A stretch of DNA of 64,000 nt from Pseudoduganella dura (GCF_009727155.1 NZ_WNWM01000002.1:5332001-5396000), one strand, 5' to 3'. Positions 33,947 through 44,063 are shown, numbered from the stretch's first letter. The notes: a model not told the origin generated them from the sequence alone. Program-made: numbers and translations.

Positions 33947-36946
33947 ATGAAGTCCAGCAAGCACATGGGGAAGGGCCTGCAGCCAACGTTGATCGCACTG
34001 GCGATATCGACGCTTGCCACGCAGGCCTGGGCACAGGAAGCGGCGCCACCGGCGCCACCGGCAACGGCCGCGGAAAGCGCGACACCGCAGGACCCGAACG
34101 TCGTCGTCGTGACGGGGTTCAGGGCCAGCCTTAACAGCGCATTGAACACCAAGAAGGCATCCGACGGCATCGTCGACGTGATCAAGGCGGAAGACATCGC
34201 CAAGTTTCCCGATGCGAACCTGGCCGAGTCGCTGCAGCGCGTGCCCGGCGTGGCGCTGGCGCGCGGCGACGGCGGCGAGGGCAAGCAGATCACGGTGCGC
34301 GGCCTGAGCGCCGGCTTCACCAGGGTGCGCATCAACGGCATCGAAGGCGTGGCGGCCACCGGCTCGTCGGACATCAACGGCAGCACCAACCGCGGGCGCG
34401 GCTTCGATTTTTCGGTGTTCGCGTCGGAGCTGTTCAACAGCCTCGAAGTGCGCAAGACCTCCGAGGCAGCCGTCGAGGAAGGTTCGCTGGGCGCCACCGT
34501 CGATTTGCGCACCGGCCGTCCGTTCGATTTCAAGGGGCGCACCGTCAGCTTCGGCCTGCAGGAAAACTACAACGACCTGTCGAAGAAGACCCAGCCGCGC
34601 GTGACGGCACTGCTGTCGGACCGCTGGGAAACGCCGTACGGCAAGGTGGGTGCGCTGGTTTCCGGCGCCTGGTCGAAGCGCCGTGCGCTGGAAGAAGGCT
34701 ACGAGGCGGTGGACCTGCTGTCCGCCAATGCCGACGGCGGTTTCTGCTCGCCGGTGGGCGTGGCGCAAAATCCCGCCAGCAGCGCGGTGAAGGGCATCAA
34801 CGCGGCCAACTGCGGCTTCGGCGAACCGCGCACGTCGAACCTGGCTGCATGGAACGACGTGATGGGCCGCACGGACAACAACGGCGGCACGATCGCCAGC
34901 CCGGCGGCGGGCTCCGGCGCCTTCCACCCGCGCATTCCGCGCTACCGCCGTTCGATGACCGACTACGAGCGCACCGGTATCACCGGCGCGCTGCAATGGA
35001 AGCCTTCGTCCGATACGGACGTCAACCTCGACCTCATGTACGGCAAGTTCGACAACCGGCGCTACGACAACTACATCTCGGCAATCTCGTTCGGCCGCAC
35101 GCTGCAGACGGCGAACGGCAAGCCGCAGACCTCGATCGTCGACGCCCACTTCAACGAGAACGGCAGCTGGGACTACGGCAAGTTCAACGGCGTGGATATC
35201 CGCAGCGAAGGCCTGCTCGACGTCTACACCACCACGTTCAAGCAGTACGTGTTCTCCGGCGGCCACCGTTTCAGCGACCGCTTCAAGGTCAACTTCCTGC
35301 ATGGCACGTCGAATTCGGAGCTGGACGAACCGATGCGCGCCACCGTGCAGTTCGACTCGCCGAATGTGGACGGCTTCTCGTTCGATTTCCGCAACAACCG
35401 CAACGTTCCGGCACTCAATTTCGGCATCGACGTGTCGAACCCGAACAGTTTCACCTTCGCGGCGCAGGAAGCCGACGGCACGCTGCACGGCCAGTTCGTG
35501 GGCCGCTACCTGAACACGCAGAACCGCCTGAAGACCACGGAGCTGAACGGCGCCTTCGAAGTCAACGACAACCTCACGCTGCGCGGCGGCTACTCGAACC
35601 GCAAGAACACGTGGAGCAACGTGGAAATCGCCTCCGGCGGCAACGGGCTGGCATTGCCGGCCGGCGTGACGCTGGCCGATATCACCCAGCAGGTATCGGG
35701 CTTCGGCAAGGGGCTCGGCGCGAACGTGCCGTCGTCGTGGGCCGCCGTCGATCTCGACAAGCTGCGCGCCATCTACGACATCGAGTGCCATTGCGCCGCG
35801 GTGCCGGGCTCGCAGTACGCCTACCTCACGCAGGCCAACCGCGCGGTCGAGGAAAAGATCGATGCGCTGTACGGCATGGTCGACTTCAACTACAACTGGG
35901 GTGGCATCGGCTGGCGCGGCAACGTGGGCGTGCGCGGCGCCGAGACCAAGGCCACGTCGATGGCGCTGCTCAACGTGAACGGCCAGCTGCAGCCGAACAT
36001 CGTCACCAAGAAGTACCGCGACTGGCTGCCGGCGCTGAACCTGACCGCGCAGCTGCCGCGGGACGTGTACCTGCGCTTCTCCGCCGGCAAGACGCTGTCG
36101 CGGCCGGAATACGTGGACCTGGCGCCGTCGGCCACCGTGTCCGGCCAGTCCGGCACCGTGGCCATCGGCAACGGCAACCTCGACCCGATCCGCGCCCGCA
36201 CGTACGACCTGCAGGCCGAGTGGTACTACGCCAAGAACGCCATGGTGTCGCTGGGCCTGTTCCGCAAGGAGATCGACAGCTTCATCCAGACCGTGTCGGA
36301 ACGCGCCGTCTACAACACGCTGGGCCTGCCGAACGACCTGCTGGTGTTCAGCGGCTGCTCGATCACCGGCGGCACGCCGGGCTGCCCGACCTCGCCGACC
36401 GATTCGGTGGTGGTCAGCCGCAAGGTCAACACGCCGGGCGGCCCGCTCAACGGCCTGGAATTCAATGTGCAGACGCCGTTCACCTTCCTGCCGGGCGTGT
36501 GGAAGAATTTCGGGATGCTGGCCAACTACACGTATGTGAAGTCGAAGATCACCTACATCACGCGGGTGGACAACCCGAACACCGCCGCCAACGAGCAGCT
36601 CCAGGTGCAGGCCAACTTCACCGGCCTGTCGCCTCGCGCGCACAACCTCACGCTGTTCTACGAGGATGCGAAGTTCTCGGCGCGCGTGTCGAAGGCGCAC
36701 CGCTCGTCGTACCTGCTGGCCGTGCTGGGCGACGTGCAGGGCCACGACTTCACGGTCGTCGACGGATCGTCCAACTATGACGCCAGCATCTCGTACCAGC
36801 TCACGCCGAACCTGCGCGTGTCGCTGGAAGGCCAGAACCTGACCGACGAGCCGCTGCGCTACGGCCGCGACACGCAGCGCAACGACACGCTGCTGTATGT
36901 GCATTCCGGCCGCTCGGCCGTGCTGGGCCTGAGCTACAAGTTCTGA
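33947..36946 (+). CDS. TonB-dependent receptor, first of a tandem pair
   Basis: 999 aa from the ATG at 33947 with GAGGAGA. The signal peptide ends near TQAWAQE. A TonB-box-like NVVVVTGFRAS is followed by a plug with DVIKAEDIAKFPDANLAESL, ITVRGLSAGFTRVRINGIEG and EEGSLGATVDLRTGRPFD, the pattern of the Xanthomonas/Caulobacter-type receptors. The barrel ends in GLSYKF. Cysteines cluster in IECHCAAVPGS and GCSITGGTPGC and may form disulfides in extracellular loops. The substrate is probably a saccharide or aromatic-linked compound. A close paralogue follows 93 bp downstream. Confidence 0.92.
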   Translation: MKSSKHMGKGLQPTLIALAISTLATQAWAQEAAPPAPPATAAESATPQDPNVVVVTGFRASLNSALNTKKASDGIVDVIKAEDIAKFPDANLAESLQRVPGVALARGDGGEGKQITVRGLSAGFTRVRINGIEGVAATGSSDINGSTNRGRGFDFSVFASELFNSLEVRKTSEAAVEEGSLGATVDLRTGRPFDFKGRTVSFGLQENYNDLSKKTQPRVTALLSDRWETPYGKVGALVSGAWSKRRALEEGYEAVDLLSANADGGFCSPVGVAQNPASSAVKGINAANCGFGEPRTSNLAAWNDVMGRTDNNGGTIASPAAGSGAFHPRIPRYRRSMTDYERTGITGALQWKPSSDTDVNLDLMYGKFDNRRYDNYISAISFGRTLQTANGKPQTSIVDAHFNENGSWDYGKFNGVDIRSEGLLDVYTTTFKQYVFSGGHRFSDRFKVNFLHGTSNSELDEPMRATVQFDSPNVDGFSFDFRNNRNVPALNFGIDVSNPNSFTFAAQEADGTLHGQFVGRYLNTQNRLKTTELNGAFEVNDNLTLRGGYSNRKNTWSNVEIASGGNGLALPAGVTLADITQQVSGFGKGLGANVPSSWAAVDLDKLRAIYDIECHCAAVPGSQYAYLTQANRAVEEKIDALYGMVDFNYNWGGIGWRGNVGVRGAETKATSMALLNVNGQLQPNIVTKKYRDWLPALNLTAQLPRDVYLRFSAGKTLSRPEYVDLAPSATVSGQSGTVAIGNGNLDPIRARTYDLQAEWYYAKNAMVSLGLFRKEIDSFIQTVSERAVYNTLGLPNDLLVFSGCSITGGTPGCPTSPTDSVVVSRKVNTPGGPLNGLEFNVQTPFTFLPGVWKNFGMLANYTYVKSKITYITRVDNPNTAANEQLQVQANFTGLSPRAHNLTLFYEDAKFSARVSKAHRSSYLLAVLGDVQGHDFTVVDGSSNYDASISYQLTPNLRVSLEGQNLTDEPLRYGRDTQRNDTLLYVHSGRSAVLGLSYKF

Positions 36947-36959
36947 CGGTCCGCAACCA

Positions 36960-36985
36960 GGCCGCGCCCCTTGCCGGGCGCGGCC
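36960..36985 (+). terminator. strong hairpin between the tandem receptors
   Basis: GGCCGCGCCC (36960-36969) and GGGCGCGGCC (36976-36985) form a perfect 10-bp GC stem with a 6-nt loop, 13 bp after the first receptor stop. No U tract follows, so it may be an imperfect terminator, or it may stabilise the upstream mRNA and lower expression of the second receptor. Confidence 0.5.
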
Positions 36986-37039
36986 CGTTCCGCCATGCGG
37001 AGCACTTATAACGTTCACCACCACGCAAGAGGATGAGAC

Positions 37040-40000
37040 ATGCAACAGAACAAGCACCACGCGGTTCGCCTTCAACCCAAGCTGATAGCGCTAGCTACTT
37101 CGATGGCCGTGGCCATGCTGGCTAGCCAGGCCCAGGCACAGCAGGCTGTCGATGCACCGGCGCCGGCAGCGCAGCAGGCCGTGGCAACGCCGGCAGTGGA
37201 ATCGCCGGCGGCGGCGGAACAGGCAACGGCACCGGCAGCGGCGCCCGCAGCTGCTGGTGCATCGGGTGCATCGGGTGCACAGGCGGCAAGCGGTTCCTCG
37301 GCAGCGCCCGCGGGCCAGGCCAGCGGTGCCGATGCCAATGCCAATACCGTGGTCGTCACCGGCTTCCGGGCCAGCCTGAACAGCGCACTGAACACGAAGA
37401 AGAACGCCGACGGCATCGTCGACGTCATCAAGGCCGAGGACATCTCCAAGTTCCCCGATGCGAACCTGGCCGAGTCGCTGCAGCGCGTGCCCGGCGTGGC
37501 GCTGGAGCGGGGCGACGGCGGCGAGGGCAAGCAGATCACCGTGCGCGGCCTGAACGCGGGCTTTACACGCGTGCGCATCAACGGCATCGAGGGCGTGGCG
37601 GCCACCGGCGCATCGGACATCAACGGCAGCACGAACCGCGGCCGCGGCTTCGACTTTTCCGTGTTCGCGTCCGAGCTGTTCAACAGCCTGTCGGTGCGCA
37701 AGACTTCCGAAGCCGCCGTGGAAGAAGGTTCGCTGGGCGCCACGGTCGATCTGCGTACCGGCCGGCCGTTCGACTTCAAGGGCCGCACGATCAGCTTCGG
37801 GCTGCAGGAATCGTACCGCGAGATGGGCAAGAAAACCCAGCCGCGCGTGACCGGCCTGATCTCCGACCGCTGGGAAACGCCATACGGCCGCTTCGGCGCG
37901 CTGATCTCCGGCGCCTGGTCCAAGCGGCGCGCGCAGGAGGAGGGCTACGAGGCCGTCAGCATCGTGGCCGCCAACACCGACGGCGGCTTCTGCTCGCCGC
38001 TCGGCGTCACGCCGCAGACACCGGCGAACAACCCGGTGAAAGGCGTGACCGCCACCTCGTGCGGCACCGGTGCCGACCGCCTGTCGAACGCCGCCGCCTA
38101 CAACGACGTGTTCAGCCGCCGCGACGACTACGGTGGCCTGCTGGCCAATCCGGCCGCCGGCAACGGTGCGTTCCACCCGCGCATTCCGCGCTTCCGCCGT
38201 TCGATGACGGACTATGAGCGCCTGGGCATGACCGGCGCGCTGCAATGGAAGCCGAACGCGGATACGGACGTCAACCTCGACCTCATGTACGGCAAGTTCG
38301 ACAACATCCGCTACGACAACTACATCTCGGCGATCTCGTTCGGCCGCACGATGGACCAGGCCAACGGCAAGCCGCAGACCTCGATCGTCGATGCGCACTT
38401 CAACGAGAACGGCAGCTGGGATTACGGCAAGTTCAACGATGTCGACATCCGCAGCGAAGGCCTGGTCGATGTGTACAAGACCATCTTCAAGCAGCACGTG
38501 TTCACGGTCGGCCACCGCTTCAGCGACACGCTGCGCGGCAACTTCATGCACGGCGTATCGGATTCGAAGCTGGACGAGCCCATGCGCGCCACCGTGCAGT
38601 TCGATGCGCCGAACGTGGATGGCTTTTCGTTCGACTTCCGCCAGAACCGCAACGTGCCGATCCTGAACTTCGGCATCGACGTGTCGGACCCGAAGAACTT
38701 CACGTTCGGTCCGCAGGAAGCCAACGGCACGCTGCATGGCCAGTTCGTGGGCCGCTACCTGAAGACCACCAACCGGCTGCAGACCACGCAGGCCGACGTC
38801 GAATGGGAAGTCAACGACCATATCACGCTCAAGACCGGCTTCTCGGCGCGCAAGAACCGCTGGACCAACCTGGAGCTCGGTTCCGGCGGCAACGGCCTGA
38901 CGCTGCCGGCCGGCACCACGGTGGCCGACTATACCCAGCAGATCACCGGTTTCGGCAAGAACCTGGGCGGCACCGGCGTGCCGACATCGTGGGCCACGGT
39001 GGACCTGGACAAGTTCCGCGCCGCGTGGGATATCGAATGCCATTGCGCCGCGGTGCCGGGTTCCGAGTACAACTACCTCACCCAGTCGAACCGCAACGTG
39101 GAGGAAAAGATCAACGCGGTGTTCGGGATGGTGGACTTCAACTACGACGTGGGCCCGGTGACGTTCCGCGGCAACCTGGGCGTGCGCGGCGCCGAGACGA
39201 AGCTGTCGTCGATGGCGCTCATCAACGTCAACGGCCAGCTGACGCCGAACTACGGCTACAAGAAATACCGCGACTGGCTGCCGGCGCTGAACCTGACGGC
39301 GATCCTGCCGAACGACGTGTTCCTGCGCTTCTCGGCCGGCAAGGTATTGTCGCGCCCCGACTACGTGGGCCTGACGCCGTCGGTTTCCGTCAACACGACG
39401 GGCCAGTCGGTCTCGATCGGCAATCCGAACCTGGACCCGATCCGCGCCAACACCTTCGACGTGCAGGGCGAGTGGTACTACGCGAAGAACGCGATGGTGG
39501 GCCTGGGCATCTTCCGCAAGGACATGAAGTCGTTCATCCAGGGCGTGTCCGAGCTGCAGACCTACTCGTCGCTGGGCATTCCGAACGACCTGCTGCAGAC
39601 CTCCACCGGCTGCTCGATCACCGGCGGCACGCCAGCGTGCCCCACGCAGCCCGATACGCTCGTGACGGTCAGCCGCCAGGTCAACACCAGCGGCGGCCCG
39701 CTGAACGGCGCGGAATTCTCGTGGCAGACGCCGTTCTCGTTCCTGCCCGGCGCCTGGTCGAACTTCGGCATGATGGCCAACGTGACGCGCGTGAAGTCGA
39801 AGATCAAGTACCTGACGCGCCTGGACAACCCGCGCACGACCACCAACGAGGAGCTGTCGATCATCACGAACTTCACGGGCCTGTCGCCGCGCGCGAACAA
39901 CTTCACGCTGTACTACGACGACGAGAAGTTCAGCGCCCGCGTCTCGCGCGCCTACCGCTCCAGCTACTATCGGGCCATCCGCGGCAACGTGGACGGCCAC

Positions 40001-40201
40001 GACTACCTGGTCGCGGATGCCTCCACCACGTACGACATGAGCACGTCGTACCAGGTCACGCCGCAGCTGCGCATCTCGTTCGAGGCGCAGAACCTGTCGA
40101 ACGAACCGACCCGCTACTACAACGATACGCAGCGCCAGGACACGCTGCTGTACGTGCGTTCGGGCCGTACGCTCGTGCTGGGGGCGAGCTACAAGTTCTG
40201 A
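37040..40201 (+). CDS. TonB-dependent receptor, second of the tandem pair
   Basis: 1053 aa with AAGAGG before the ATG. The signal peptide (LIALATSMAVAMLASQAQAQ) is followed by an Ala/Pro/Gln-rich linker of about 85 residues, longer than in its neighbour. The plug then matches the first receptor almost word for word (DVIKAEDISKFPDANLAESL, EEGSLGATVDLRTGRPFD). Identity is high throughout, including the cysteine motifs IECHCAAVPGS and GCSITGGTPAC, and the protein ends GASYKF. The pair looks like a tandem duplication with divergence in loop regions. The 69-bp repeat starts 9 bp after its stop. Confidence 0.92.
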   Translation: MQQNKHHAVRLQPKLIALATSMAVAMLASQAQAQQAVDAPAPAAQQAVATPAVESPAAAEQATAPAAAPAAAGASGASGAQAASGSSAAPAGQASGADANANTVVVTGFRASLNSALNTKKNADGIVDVIKAEDISKFPDANLAESLQRVPGVALERGDGGEGKQITVRGLNAGFTRVRINGIEGVAATGASDINGSTNRGRGFDFSVFASELFNSLSVRKTSEAAVEEGSLGATVDLRTGRPFDFKGRTISFGLQESYREMGKKTQPRVTGLISDRWETPYGRFGALISGAWSKRRAQEEGYEAVSIVAANTDGGFCSPLGVTPQTPANNPVKGVTATSCGTGADRLSNAAAYNDVFSRRDDYGGLLANPAAGNGAFHPRIPRFRRSMTDYERLGMTGALQWKPNADTDVNLDLMYGKFDNIRYDNYISAISFGRTMDQANGKPQTSIVDAHFNENGSWDYGKFNDVDIRSEGLVDVYKTIFKQHVFTVGHRFSDTLRGNFMHGVSDSKLDEPMRATVQFDAPNVDGFSFDFRQNRNVPILNFGIDVSDPKNFTFGPQEANGTLHGQFVGRYLKTTNRLQTTQADVEWEVNDHITLKTGFSARKNRWTNLELGSGGNGLTLPAGTTVADYTQQITGFGKNLGGTGVPTSWATVDLDKFRAAWDIECHCAAVPGSEYNYLTQSNRNVEEKINAVFGMVDFNYDVGPVTFRGNLGVRGAETKLSSMALINVNGQLTPNYGYKKYRDWLPALNLTAILPNDVFLRFSAGKVLSRPDYVGLTPSVSVNTTGQSVSIGNPNLDPIRANTFDVQGEWYYAKNAMVGLGIFRKDMKSFIQGVSELQTYSSLGIPNDLLQTSTGCSITGGTPACPTQPDTLVTVSRQVNTSGGPLNGAEFSWQTPFSFLPGAWSNFGMMANVTRVKSKIKYLTRLDNPRTTTNEELSIITNFTGLSPRANNFTLYYDDEKFSARVSRAYRSSYYRAIRGNVDGHDYLVADASTTYDMSTSYQVTPQLRISFEAQNLSNEPTRYYNDTQRQDTLLYVRSGRTLVLGASYKF

Positions 40202-40205
40202 CGCA

Positions 40206-40278
40206 CTATCCTCCCGGCAGATACAGCGGCATCGAATCCTCCCACCGGCTGTCCGTGAGGATGCGCTTGCCGCTGCCG
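40206..40278 (-). pseudogene. 3'-end remnant of the TolB-like gene (left copy of the 69-bp repeat)
   Basis: Bases 40210-40278 are identical to 45893-45961, the last codons of the TolB-like gene, ending L-P-L... as SMPLYLPGG. Here the tail has its own stop (TAG, 40206-40208) in place of the TGA used at 45889. Homology stops abruptly at 40279, so only about 22 codons survive. The rest of the 533-bp gap to dctA (40202-40734) holds no recognisable gene; the open frames there look like noise. Confidence 0.85.
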
Positions 40279-40621
40279 GGTTTGCATCCTGCCGCGGGAT
40301 CGCGGCGGAAGACCCCGCGCTTGCATGTGGTGCCGGGCAGCGGCCGGCATTCGCGAGGTACGCTGCCGCGATCCCGGCGCGATGCGGGGATAGGTCGAGT
40401 TACGCTCGTCAAGCCAGTCGAAGGCGTATGGTCCGGCCCGCTCCAGGGCAGTTCCCGTCACCCGGGCGTCGGTGGCGATGACCGACAGTCCAACGCGATT
40501 GTCGCCGCCTGCGCCGTGTCACTGTTAACCTGTGCCGAAATCTGCGCACAGGTGCGGATCAGCTGCCACGCTGTCCCACTCCACCCACGCTGACCGCTTG
40601 TCCAGCTATGTATTTTTCACA

Positions 40622-40650
40622 TAGCAGCTAGTGGGTTATGAATGTTGTAT
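40622..40650 (+). promoter_or_regulatory. shared LysR-type element and promoter upstream of dctA
   Basis: The element reads TAGCAGCTAGTGGGTTAT, continuing to TTGTAT at 40645-40650. Bases 44086-44114 upstream of the ligI-like gene match at about 22 of 29 positions. TTGTAT could serve as a -35, with CAGAAT 16 bp later as the -10. It sits 84 bp before the dctA ATG. The imperfect ATA...TAT dyad fits a LysR-type binding site; the regulator is probably the LysR gene at 43140. Confidence 0.55.
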
Positions 40651-40734
40651 GTTTCTTCCAGTCTGACAGAATCGTTGCAGGGAATAAGCGGGTAAAAGCC
40701 CGCGTCCACCCTCATCAGATAAAGGAGACAAGCA

Positions 40735-42030
40735 ATGTTGACAAACGCCGCAGGGGTCACCGTAACAAAGAATCCAGCCCGGCGCCGCTGGTACGGACAA
40801 CTATGGGTGCAGGTGCTGGTTGCGATGGCCCTGGGCATCTTGCTCGGGCACTACGCCCCCGACCTGGGAACCAGGATGCAGCCCCTGGGGGATGGCTTCA
40901 TCAAGCTGATCCGCATGCTGATCGCGCCAATCATCTTTTGCACCGTCGTGCTGGGTATTGCCAAGATGGATGACATGTCGCGCGTCGGACGCGTTGCCAT
41001 CAAGGGACTCATCTACTTTGAAGTCATGACGACCATTGCCCTGATCGTGGGCCTGGTCATGGTCAACCTGTGGCAACCGGGCGCGGGCATGAACGTCGAT
41101 GCATCGAACCTGGACACGAATTCGATCAAGAGTTATGTGGCGCAGGGCCATGATGCCGGGATCATTCCGTTCGTGATGAACATTATTCCGTCCACAATGG
41201 TGGGATCGTTTTCCGAAGGCCACATTTTGCAGGTACTGCTGGTGTCGGTACTGCTTGGCTGCGCGCTCGTGAAGGCGGGCGATATCGGCAAGCCCGTCAT
41301 CAGCCTGCTGGAAGGCCTCTCCAAGGTATTTTTCGGCATGGTGGCCATCGTCATGTGGGCCGCTCCGATCGGCGCTTTTGGCGCGATCGCATTCACGGTT
41401 GGCAAATATGGAGCATCCGCGCTGCTGTCGCTGGGCAATTTGCTGCTGTGCTTCTACATCACGTGCCTGGTCTTCATTTTTGCGATCCTCGGTCCGATCT
41501 CACGGCTGTGTGGCTTCAGTCTGTTCAAGCTCATGCGCTACCTGCGTGAAGAGATTCTCGTTTGCCTGGCAACGACCTCGTCGGAAAGCGTTCTGCCACA
41601 GATGCTGACGAAGATGGAGCGTCTGGGCTGCAAGCCCAGCGTCGTCGGCCTGATCATCCCGACCGGCTATTCGTTCAACCTCGACGGCACCTGCCTGTAC
41701 CTTGCCAGTGTCACTGTTTTCCTGGCACAGGCCACCAATACCCCACTTGACCTGACGCAGCAGATTACGCTGTTGGGAGTCCTGCTGCTGACATCCAAGG
41801 GGGCCGCCGGCGTGGCGGGGGCTGCGTTCGTCGTCCTTGCCGCGACACTGTCCACAGTGGGCTCCATTCCGGTAGCCAGCGTTGCCATGATTCTCGGCGT
41901 ACATCGCTTGCTCTCCGAAGGCCTTACGCCGACGAACCTGATCGGCAACGCGGTGGCAACGATCGTCATCTCGAAATGGGAAAAGGCGCTTGACACCGAG
42001 ACGCTGCAGCGCGTTCTCAACCGCGAATAA
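40735..42030 (+). CDS. dctA: C4-dicarboxylate/H+ symporter DctA
   Basis: 431 aa with a strong ribosome site (AAAGGAGA). Hallmarks of the DAACS family are present: LGHYAPDLGTRMQPLGDGFIKLIRMLIAPIIFCTVV, the serine-rich ATTSSESVLPQML, the PTGYSFNLDGTCLYL binding motif and TSKGAAGVAGAAFVVL. DctA imports succinate, fumarate and malate at the inner membrane. In this setting, with a porin and a 2-pyrone-4,6-dicarboxylate lactonase, import of an aromatic-derived dicarboxylate is conceivable. It forms an operon with the porin (64-bp gap). Its base composition is visibly less GC-rich than that of neighbouring genes. Confidence 0.93.
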   Translation: MLTNAAGVTVTKNPARRRWYGQLWVQVLVAMALGILLGHYAPDLGTRMQPLGDGFIKLIRMLIAPIIFCTVVLGIAKMDDMSRVGRVAIKGLIYFEVMTTIALIVGLVMVNLWQPGAGMNVDASNLDTNSIKSYVAQGHDAGIIPFVMNIIPSTMVGSFSEGHILQVLLVSVLLGCALVKAGDIGKPVISLLEGLSKVFFGMVAIVMWAAPIGAFGAIAFTVGKYGASALLSLGNLLLCFYITCLVFIFAILGPISRLCGFSLFKLMRYLREEILVCLATTSSESVLPQMLTKMERLGCKPSVVGLIIPTGYSFNLDGTCLYLASVTVFLAQATNTPLDLTQQITLLGVLLLTSKGAAGVAGAAFVVLAATLSTVGSIPVASVAMILGVHRLLSEGLTPTNLIGNAVATIVISKWEKALDTETLQRVLNRE

Positions 42031-42094
42031 TCGCTCTTCCTCTACTTGCCATGCAGGCCGTCGGAGCTTGCTGGCCCCAATCCGGGAGACATCC

Positions 42095-43135
42095 ATGTGC
42101 AGGCCACACCGCACGGCCGCTGGCCGTCTTATTGCCTTTTCTTTTTTTGCATCAGCACTGCTTCCGCTCGTCGCTGTCCACGCGGCCGACGGCGTCCAGC
42201 TGTACGGCCTGCTCGGTACCTATGCCGGCAGCATCAGACGCAGCGACAGTACTGCACACACCGCTGTGATCGGTTCCGGCGGCCTCACGACGTCCTGGTG
42301 GGGCGTGCGCGGCAGCGAAGACCTCGATGATGGCATGAAGGCCGTGTTCCAGCTGGAGCAGTTCTTTCAACCTGATACCGGCGGCGCAGGCCGCACCGCT
42401 GCCGATCCCGCTGGTTTTTCCCGGAGCGCCTGGGTAGGGCTTGCGGGCCGGTTCGGCCAGTTGACACTCGGCCGGCACACTTCGCCCTACTATCTGTCGA
42501 TGCAGCAAGTCAATCCATTCGGCGCATCGGTCGTGTTCTCTCCGCTTGTCGTCCAGAGTTATGTAGCGGCATTCGGCAGTACGGTGATTGGCGATACCGT
42601 ATGGAACAACACGATCCAGTACATCGCGCCCACGTTCGGTGGTCTGGGTACGACGATCGTCTATGCACCGGGCGAGACCGCAGGTAAGTCAGGCATCGCC
42701 AATGCGGGCCTGCATTGGCGTTACGTGCGAGGCAAGCTCACTGCCGTGCTATCTGCGCAGCGTATGCGCACCGCTGCCGTGGCGCCGTCGACGGGACAGA
42801 AAGCGTACCTCACCGGCCTGTCGTACGACGCGGGATGGGCAAGACTCTATGCGTCGGTGCAAACGACCGATAATGCGGTGACCGACATCGCTTCCCGTAC
42901 CTGGCAGCTTGGTACCGCGGTGCCGGTTACGCAAGGCGGTTCGATCCTCGCTTCCTGGGCCACGACAACAGGGCGCAATCCAGCCGCCGCCGTGGCGCGC
43001 CGCGATACCCTAGGTATCGGCTACGACCATTATCTGTCGCGTCGTACCGACGTCTACGTCACATACTTATACGACAAGATCCATGGCAAGGCGAGTGGCA
43101 GCAGCTATGCGCTGGGCATTCGCCACCTGTTCTGA
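42095..43135 (+). CDS. general outer-membrane porin (Neisseria-type)
   Basis: 346 aa from the ATG at 42095 (GGGAGA). The signal peptide ends at VAVHAADG. The mature start GVQLYGLLGTYAGSI and the motifs WWGVRGSEDLDDGMKAVFQLEQFF and SRSAWVGLAGRFGQLTLGRH are typical of betaproteobacterial 16-strand trimeric porins. The C-terminus SYALGIRHLF ends in Phe, as needed for outer-membrane assembly. Downstream of dctA, it probably supplies the outer-membrane pore for the same substrate. It converges with the LysR gene 4 bp away. Confidence 0.92.
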   Translation: MCRPHRTAAGRLIAFSFFASALLPLVAVHAADGVQLYGLLGTYAGSIRRSDSTAHTAVIGSGGLTTSWWGVRGSEDLDDGMKAVFQLEQFFQPDTGGAGRTAADPAGFSRSAWVGLAGRFGQLTLGRHTSPYYLSMQQVNPFGASVVFSPLVVQSYVAAFGSTVIGDTVWNNTIQYIAPTFGGLGTTIVYAPGETAGKSGIANAGLHWRYVRGKLTAVLSAQRMRTAAVAPSTGQKAYLTGLSYDAGWARLYASVQTTDNAVTDIASRTWQLGTAVPVTQGGSILASWATTTGRNPAAAVARRDTLGIGYDHYLSRRTDVYVTYLYDKIHGKASGSSYALGIRHLF

Positions 43136-43139
43136 CGCG

Positions 43140-44063
43140 TCAGCCCAGATACGCGTCGATGTTTTTCTGGCGCGCCTCGTAAAGCGGCATGATCTCGCTT
43201 TCGAGCATCGCCACCGCGCGGGTCGCCAGCCGGGACATTGGATGCTGGTTGTTCGTGGCCAGTGCCATCCGCCCGCGGATGACCGGGTCGACGATCCGTG
43301 TGCAGCGGAAACGCCGCTGGCGCGCATCCGCCAGGATCGCGTTGAGGGGCAGAGCGGCATGGCCATGGCCTTCATCTACCAAGTCGAGCAGCGGCGGCAC
43401 AGCATCGATTTCCAGGGCGATGTCAAGCTGCACACGACGCTCCGATGCACACATCTCGACGAGCGTACGGATCGCATGCTGGCGGCCGGGGATGATGAGC
43501 GGGTAGCGCGCCAGCTCGGCCATGGAGATTGTGTCGGGCATGTCGGCATTGGCCCGGCTGATCAGATAGATCTCTTCGGTGAACAGTGTCCGTTTGTCGA
43601 TCAGCGGCGTCTCGCCCGTGTCATACAGGATGGCTGCGTCGATCCGTCCCATCGCCAGCCATTCGACGAGATAGCTCGACAATCCTTCCGAGACGGCAAT
43701 CGTTGCCTGCGGAAACTGCGCCTGAAAGCTGCGTACCAGGGCCAGCGTGGCAAAGCGCGCAACGCTGGGCGCCAGGCCAATCTTGAACTGGCCGTCGAGC
43801 GATCCCTGCAGGTTCTTCAATGCGTCTCGCGCGCCTTCCACCTGGTGCAGGATCCCCTTGCTGTGCTCGAGCAGCACCTTGCCGGCCTCCGTCAATACAA
43901 CACCGCGGCCATTGCGAAGGAGCAGGTTCTGCCGCAACTCCACTTCCAGCTGCCGAACGAGCCGGCTGAGTGCCGGCTGGGTGCGGCCAAGAATGGCAGA
44001 TGCTCGCGTGAAGCTGCTCAGCTCCGCGACGTGTACGAAGGCTTCAAGCTGGTCAAGGTTCAT
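43140..44063 (-). CDS. LysR-type transcriptional regulator of the island
   Basis: 307 aa. The N-terminal winged helix-turn-helix has LEAFVHVAELSSFTRASAILGRTQPALSRLVRQLE. The C-terminal effector domain follows (FKIGLAPSVARFATLALVRSFQ, DAAILYDTGETPLIDKRTLF, YPLIIPGRQHAIRTLVEM). It is divergent from the ligI-like gene (126 bp between starts), the usual LysR arrangement. The shared element at 44086-44114 lies 23-51 bp before its own ATG, and a second copy precedes dctA. It probably activates both transcripts in response to a dicarboxylic or aromatic inducer and represses itself. Confidence 0.92.
   Translation of the reverse strand: MNLDQLEAFVHVAELSSFTRASAILGRTQPALSRLVRQLEVELRQNLLLRNGRGVVLTEAGKVLLEHSKGILHQVEGARDALKNLQGSLDGQFKIGLAPSVARFATLALVRSFQAQFPQATIAVSEGLSSYLVEWLAMGRIDAAILYDTGETPLIDKRTLFTEEIYLISRANADMPDTISMAELARYPLIIPGRQHAIRTLVEMCASERRVQLDIALEIDAVPPLLDLVDEGHGHAALPLNAILADARQRRFRCTRIVDPVIRGRMALATNNQHPMSRLATRAVAMLESEIMPLYEARQKNIDAYLG

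Noticed and set aside
40279..40734. Open frames in the gap after the TolB remnant
   Set aside because: No motif, no ribosome site and no similarity to known proteins; only the first 69 bp are explained.
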